From Nitrospira moscoviensis (GTDB lineage Bacteria > Nitrospirota > Nitrospiria > Nitrospirales > Nitrospiraceae): a DNA stretch of 64,000 nt. Below, piece by piece: positions 62,725 to 64,000 of the stretch. The translations under genes were made by a program, and so were the position numbers. The notes under the pieces were generated by a model that worked only from the letters and a program-made list of their open reading frames with translations, was not told the DNA's origin and did not search any database. The stretch covers positions 3,512,001-3,576,000 of the forward strand of contig NZ_CP011801.1 of assembly GCF_001273775.1 (NCBI RefSeq), written 5' to 3'. Numbering within the stretch: position 1 is the stretch's first letter; the number at the start of each line of letters is the position of its first letter.

Positions 62725-64000
62725 ATGTTATCTGTCCGTCCCGGCGCCTTCTTACTTCCCATTTGTTTTGCGCTCCTTCCGCTCGGTGTTCTGCAGCCAT
62801 CGACAGGCTGGGCACAGAGTGCGGCTCTTGACCAGACCGTCGCTGAGCCGCAGCAGGAAGAGGACGACGTTGACGCGAACCTTGTTCCATTAGAGCCGGA
62901 ATTGACGGTCGTTCCTCCGGACGGTGCGGCGGCGGACGACAAGCCGCACAATCCCGGCGACGCCATCGGGCAAGCCTCCACCTCTGGAGAGACTTCGCCG
63001 GAAGCCGCCGATGTCGCCCAATCGACCGCCGCCGCGACGGCGTACAACATTCCCGTCGTCATCGACCCGACGGTTCAAAGCCACATCCATTTCTTCAATA
63101 CTTCCATTCGAAGCCGCTTCGAGCAATGGTTGACGCGGCTGAGCCGGTATCGGCCCTTAGTGGAGAATATCTTCGCGGAGTTCAATCTGCCGAGCGACTT
63201 GGTTTACCTCTCGCTGGTGGAAAGCGGCTTCAATCCCTATGCCTATTCGCGCGCCAAGGCGACCGGCCCCTGGCAGTTCATGAAGGGGACCGGCAAGCTC
63301 TATGGCCTGCGGATCGATCATTACGTCGATGAGCGCCGCGACCCGATTAAATCCACCGTCGCCGCCGCCCGTTATCTGCGGGATCTCTACGATTTATTCG
63401 GGACGTGGCCGCTGGCGATGGCCGCGTACAACGCCGGAGAAGGGAAAGTCATGCGCGCCCTGCACAAGGCGCAAGCGGAAACGTTCTGGGACATTTCCAA
63501 GACCAAACTGATCCGCCGCGAGACCAAGCAATACGTGCCCCGGATCATGGCCGCCACCGTCATCGCCCGGAATCCGGATCAATATGGATTCAGCCAAGAA
63601 CCGGTGGCCCCCCATCAGTTCGAAGAAGTGGTGGTCACCCGGCCCCTGCACTTCCGCGCGATCGCCAATACCACCGGCATTCCGTACGAAGAGCTTCGTC
63701 TCCTCAATCCGGAATTGCGGCGCGACGCCACTCCTCCCGATGACTCGGCTTATCATTTGAAGGTGCCGGTGGGCACCAGCGCAAAGGTCCTTCAATTGCT
63801 TGACCGGGTCCCCACATATAAGTTCCCTCCTCTCCCGGCCAAGAGCCGCCAGGTCAAGACCGACACGTCGCGCTGGTATAAAGTGCGCGTCGGGGACACC
63901 TTGGAGAAGGTCTCGAAGCGTTTCCGCATTCCACTGAAGACCTTGAAGGCCCGCAACAACCTGTCCGGCTCCATCATCAGGCCGGGAGAATTCCTGATCA
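62725..64000 (+). CDS. mltD: Membrane-bound lytic transglycosylase D, 3' truncated by window
   Basis: ATG at 62725 is the only start not followed by an early stop. A signal peptide ends near TGWAQ. The SLT domain has the catalytic Glu in LSLVESGFNPYAYS, then GPWQFMKGT and MAAYNAGEGK. A LysM domain begins near WYKVRVGDTLEKVSKRF and the frame is still open at base 64000. It cleaves peptidoglycan to anhydro-muropeptides. Confidence 0.93.
   Translation, partial: MLSVRPGAFLLPICFALLPLGVLQPSTGWAQSAALDQTVAEPQQEEDDVDANLVPLEPELTVVPPDGAAADDKPHNPGDAIGQASTSGETSPEAADVAQSTAAATAYNIPVVIDPTVQSHIHFFNTSIRSRFEQWLTRLSRYRPLVENIFAEFNLPSDLVYLSLVESGFNPYAYSRAKATGPWQFMKGTGKLYGLRIDHYVDERRDPIKSTVAAARYLRDLYDLFGTWPLAMAAYNAGEGKVMRALHKAQAETFWDISKTKLIRRETKQYVPRIMAATVIARNPDQYGFSQEPVAPHQFEEVVVTRPLHFRAIANTTGIPYEELRLLNPELRRDATPPDDSAYHLKVPVGTSAKVLQLLDRVPTYKFPPLPAKSRQVKTDTSRWYKVRVGDTLEKVSKRFRIPLKTLKARNNLSGSIIRPGEFLI

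Overview
The window is 64 kb of dense, G+C-rich bacterial chromosome with about 60 genes. The gene content fits a Nitrospira-like member of the Nitrospirota: a membrane complex I-like cluster whose large subunit lacks the hydrogenase cysteines, a PilA/PilGHI-like pilus locus, two sigma-54 activators, GltBD, a GH57/GalT pair and an AmgK/MurU-like pair. The genus is inferred from gene content and style; no rRNA marker is present. No tRNA, rRNA, insertion sequence or CRISPR array was recognised.

Layout. 1-6.1 kb: the tail of an AAA+ ATPase, a NlpC/P60-like lipoprotein, a 53-residue Cys4 protein absent from simple ORF lists, secreted proteins of unknown function, a REC-GGDEF-EAL regulator and a PstS-like binding protein. 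6.1-13.05 kb: an accessory, largely defence and toxin-antitoxin island, with its densest part A/T-richer than its surroundings. It holds a PII-like protein, DUF5069, VapBC, a DUF72 protein, MntA/HepT, a two-gene short-Argonaute system (DREN-APAZ nuclease plus inactive short pAgo, SPARDA type) and a DUF433/DUF5615 pair with a frameshifted toxin. The island abuts gltD, and a displaced second copy of the gltD 3' end lies between the DUF433/DUF5615 pair and SPARDA, so the insertion history can be read directly.

13-28.9 kb: core metabolism and regulation: GltD/GltB, a polyprenyl synthetase, a DUF1015 protein, a sigma-54 regulator, MurU-like and AmgK-like cell-wall recycling genes, VanZ, a GH57 glycosidase and GalT. 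29.1-30.8 kb is an A/T-richer patch with one lipoprotein. 30.8-35.4 kb carries a CCA/poly(A) polymerase-type enzyme, a ubiquitin-like sulphur carrier and a histidine kinase/sigma-54 regulator pair. 36-43.6 kb is an Ehr/Hyf-type complex (HyfB, C, E, F, G, I-like), followed by a TtuA-like tRNA thiolase, a DnaJ-family chaperone, MarC, a Spy-like and a PepSY protein, and IlvD.

49.2-64 kb: an HtrA-like protease, a DegT aminotransferase, an ABC transporter plus TPR protein beside pilA (PilGHI-like order), a large TPR lipoprotein, DnaB, HisZ, SerA, a class V aminotransferase and a truncated MltD with a LysM domain at the window edge.

Two genome-style features recur. Several intergenic gaps hold tandem 7- or 8-base microrepeats with a different unit at each site, sometimes arranged as facing inverted arms. 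Several genes have a promoter -10 box so close to the ATG that their mRNAs should be leaderless or nearly so.
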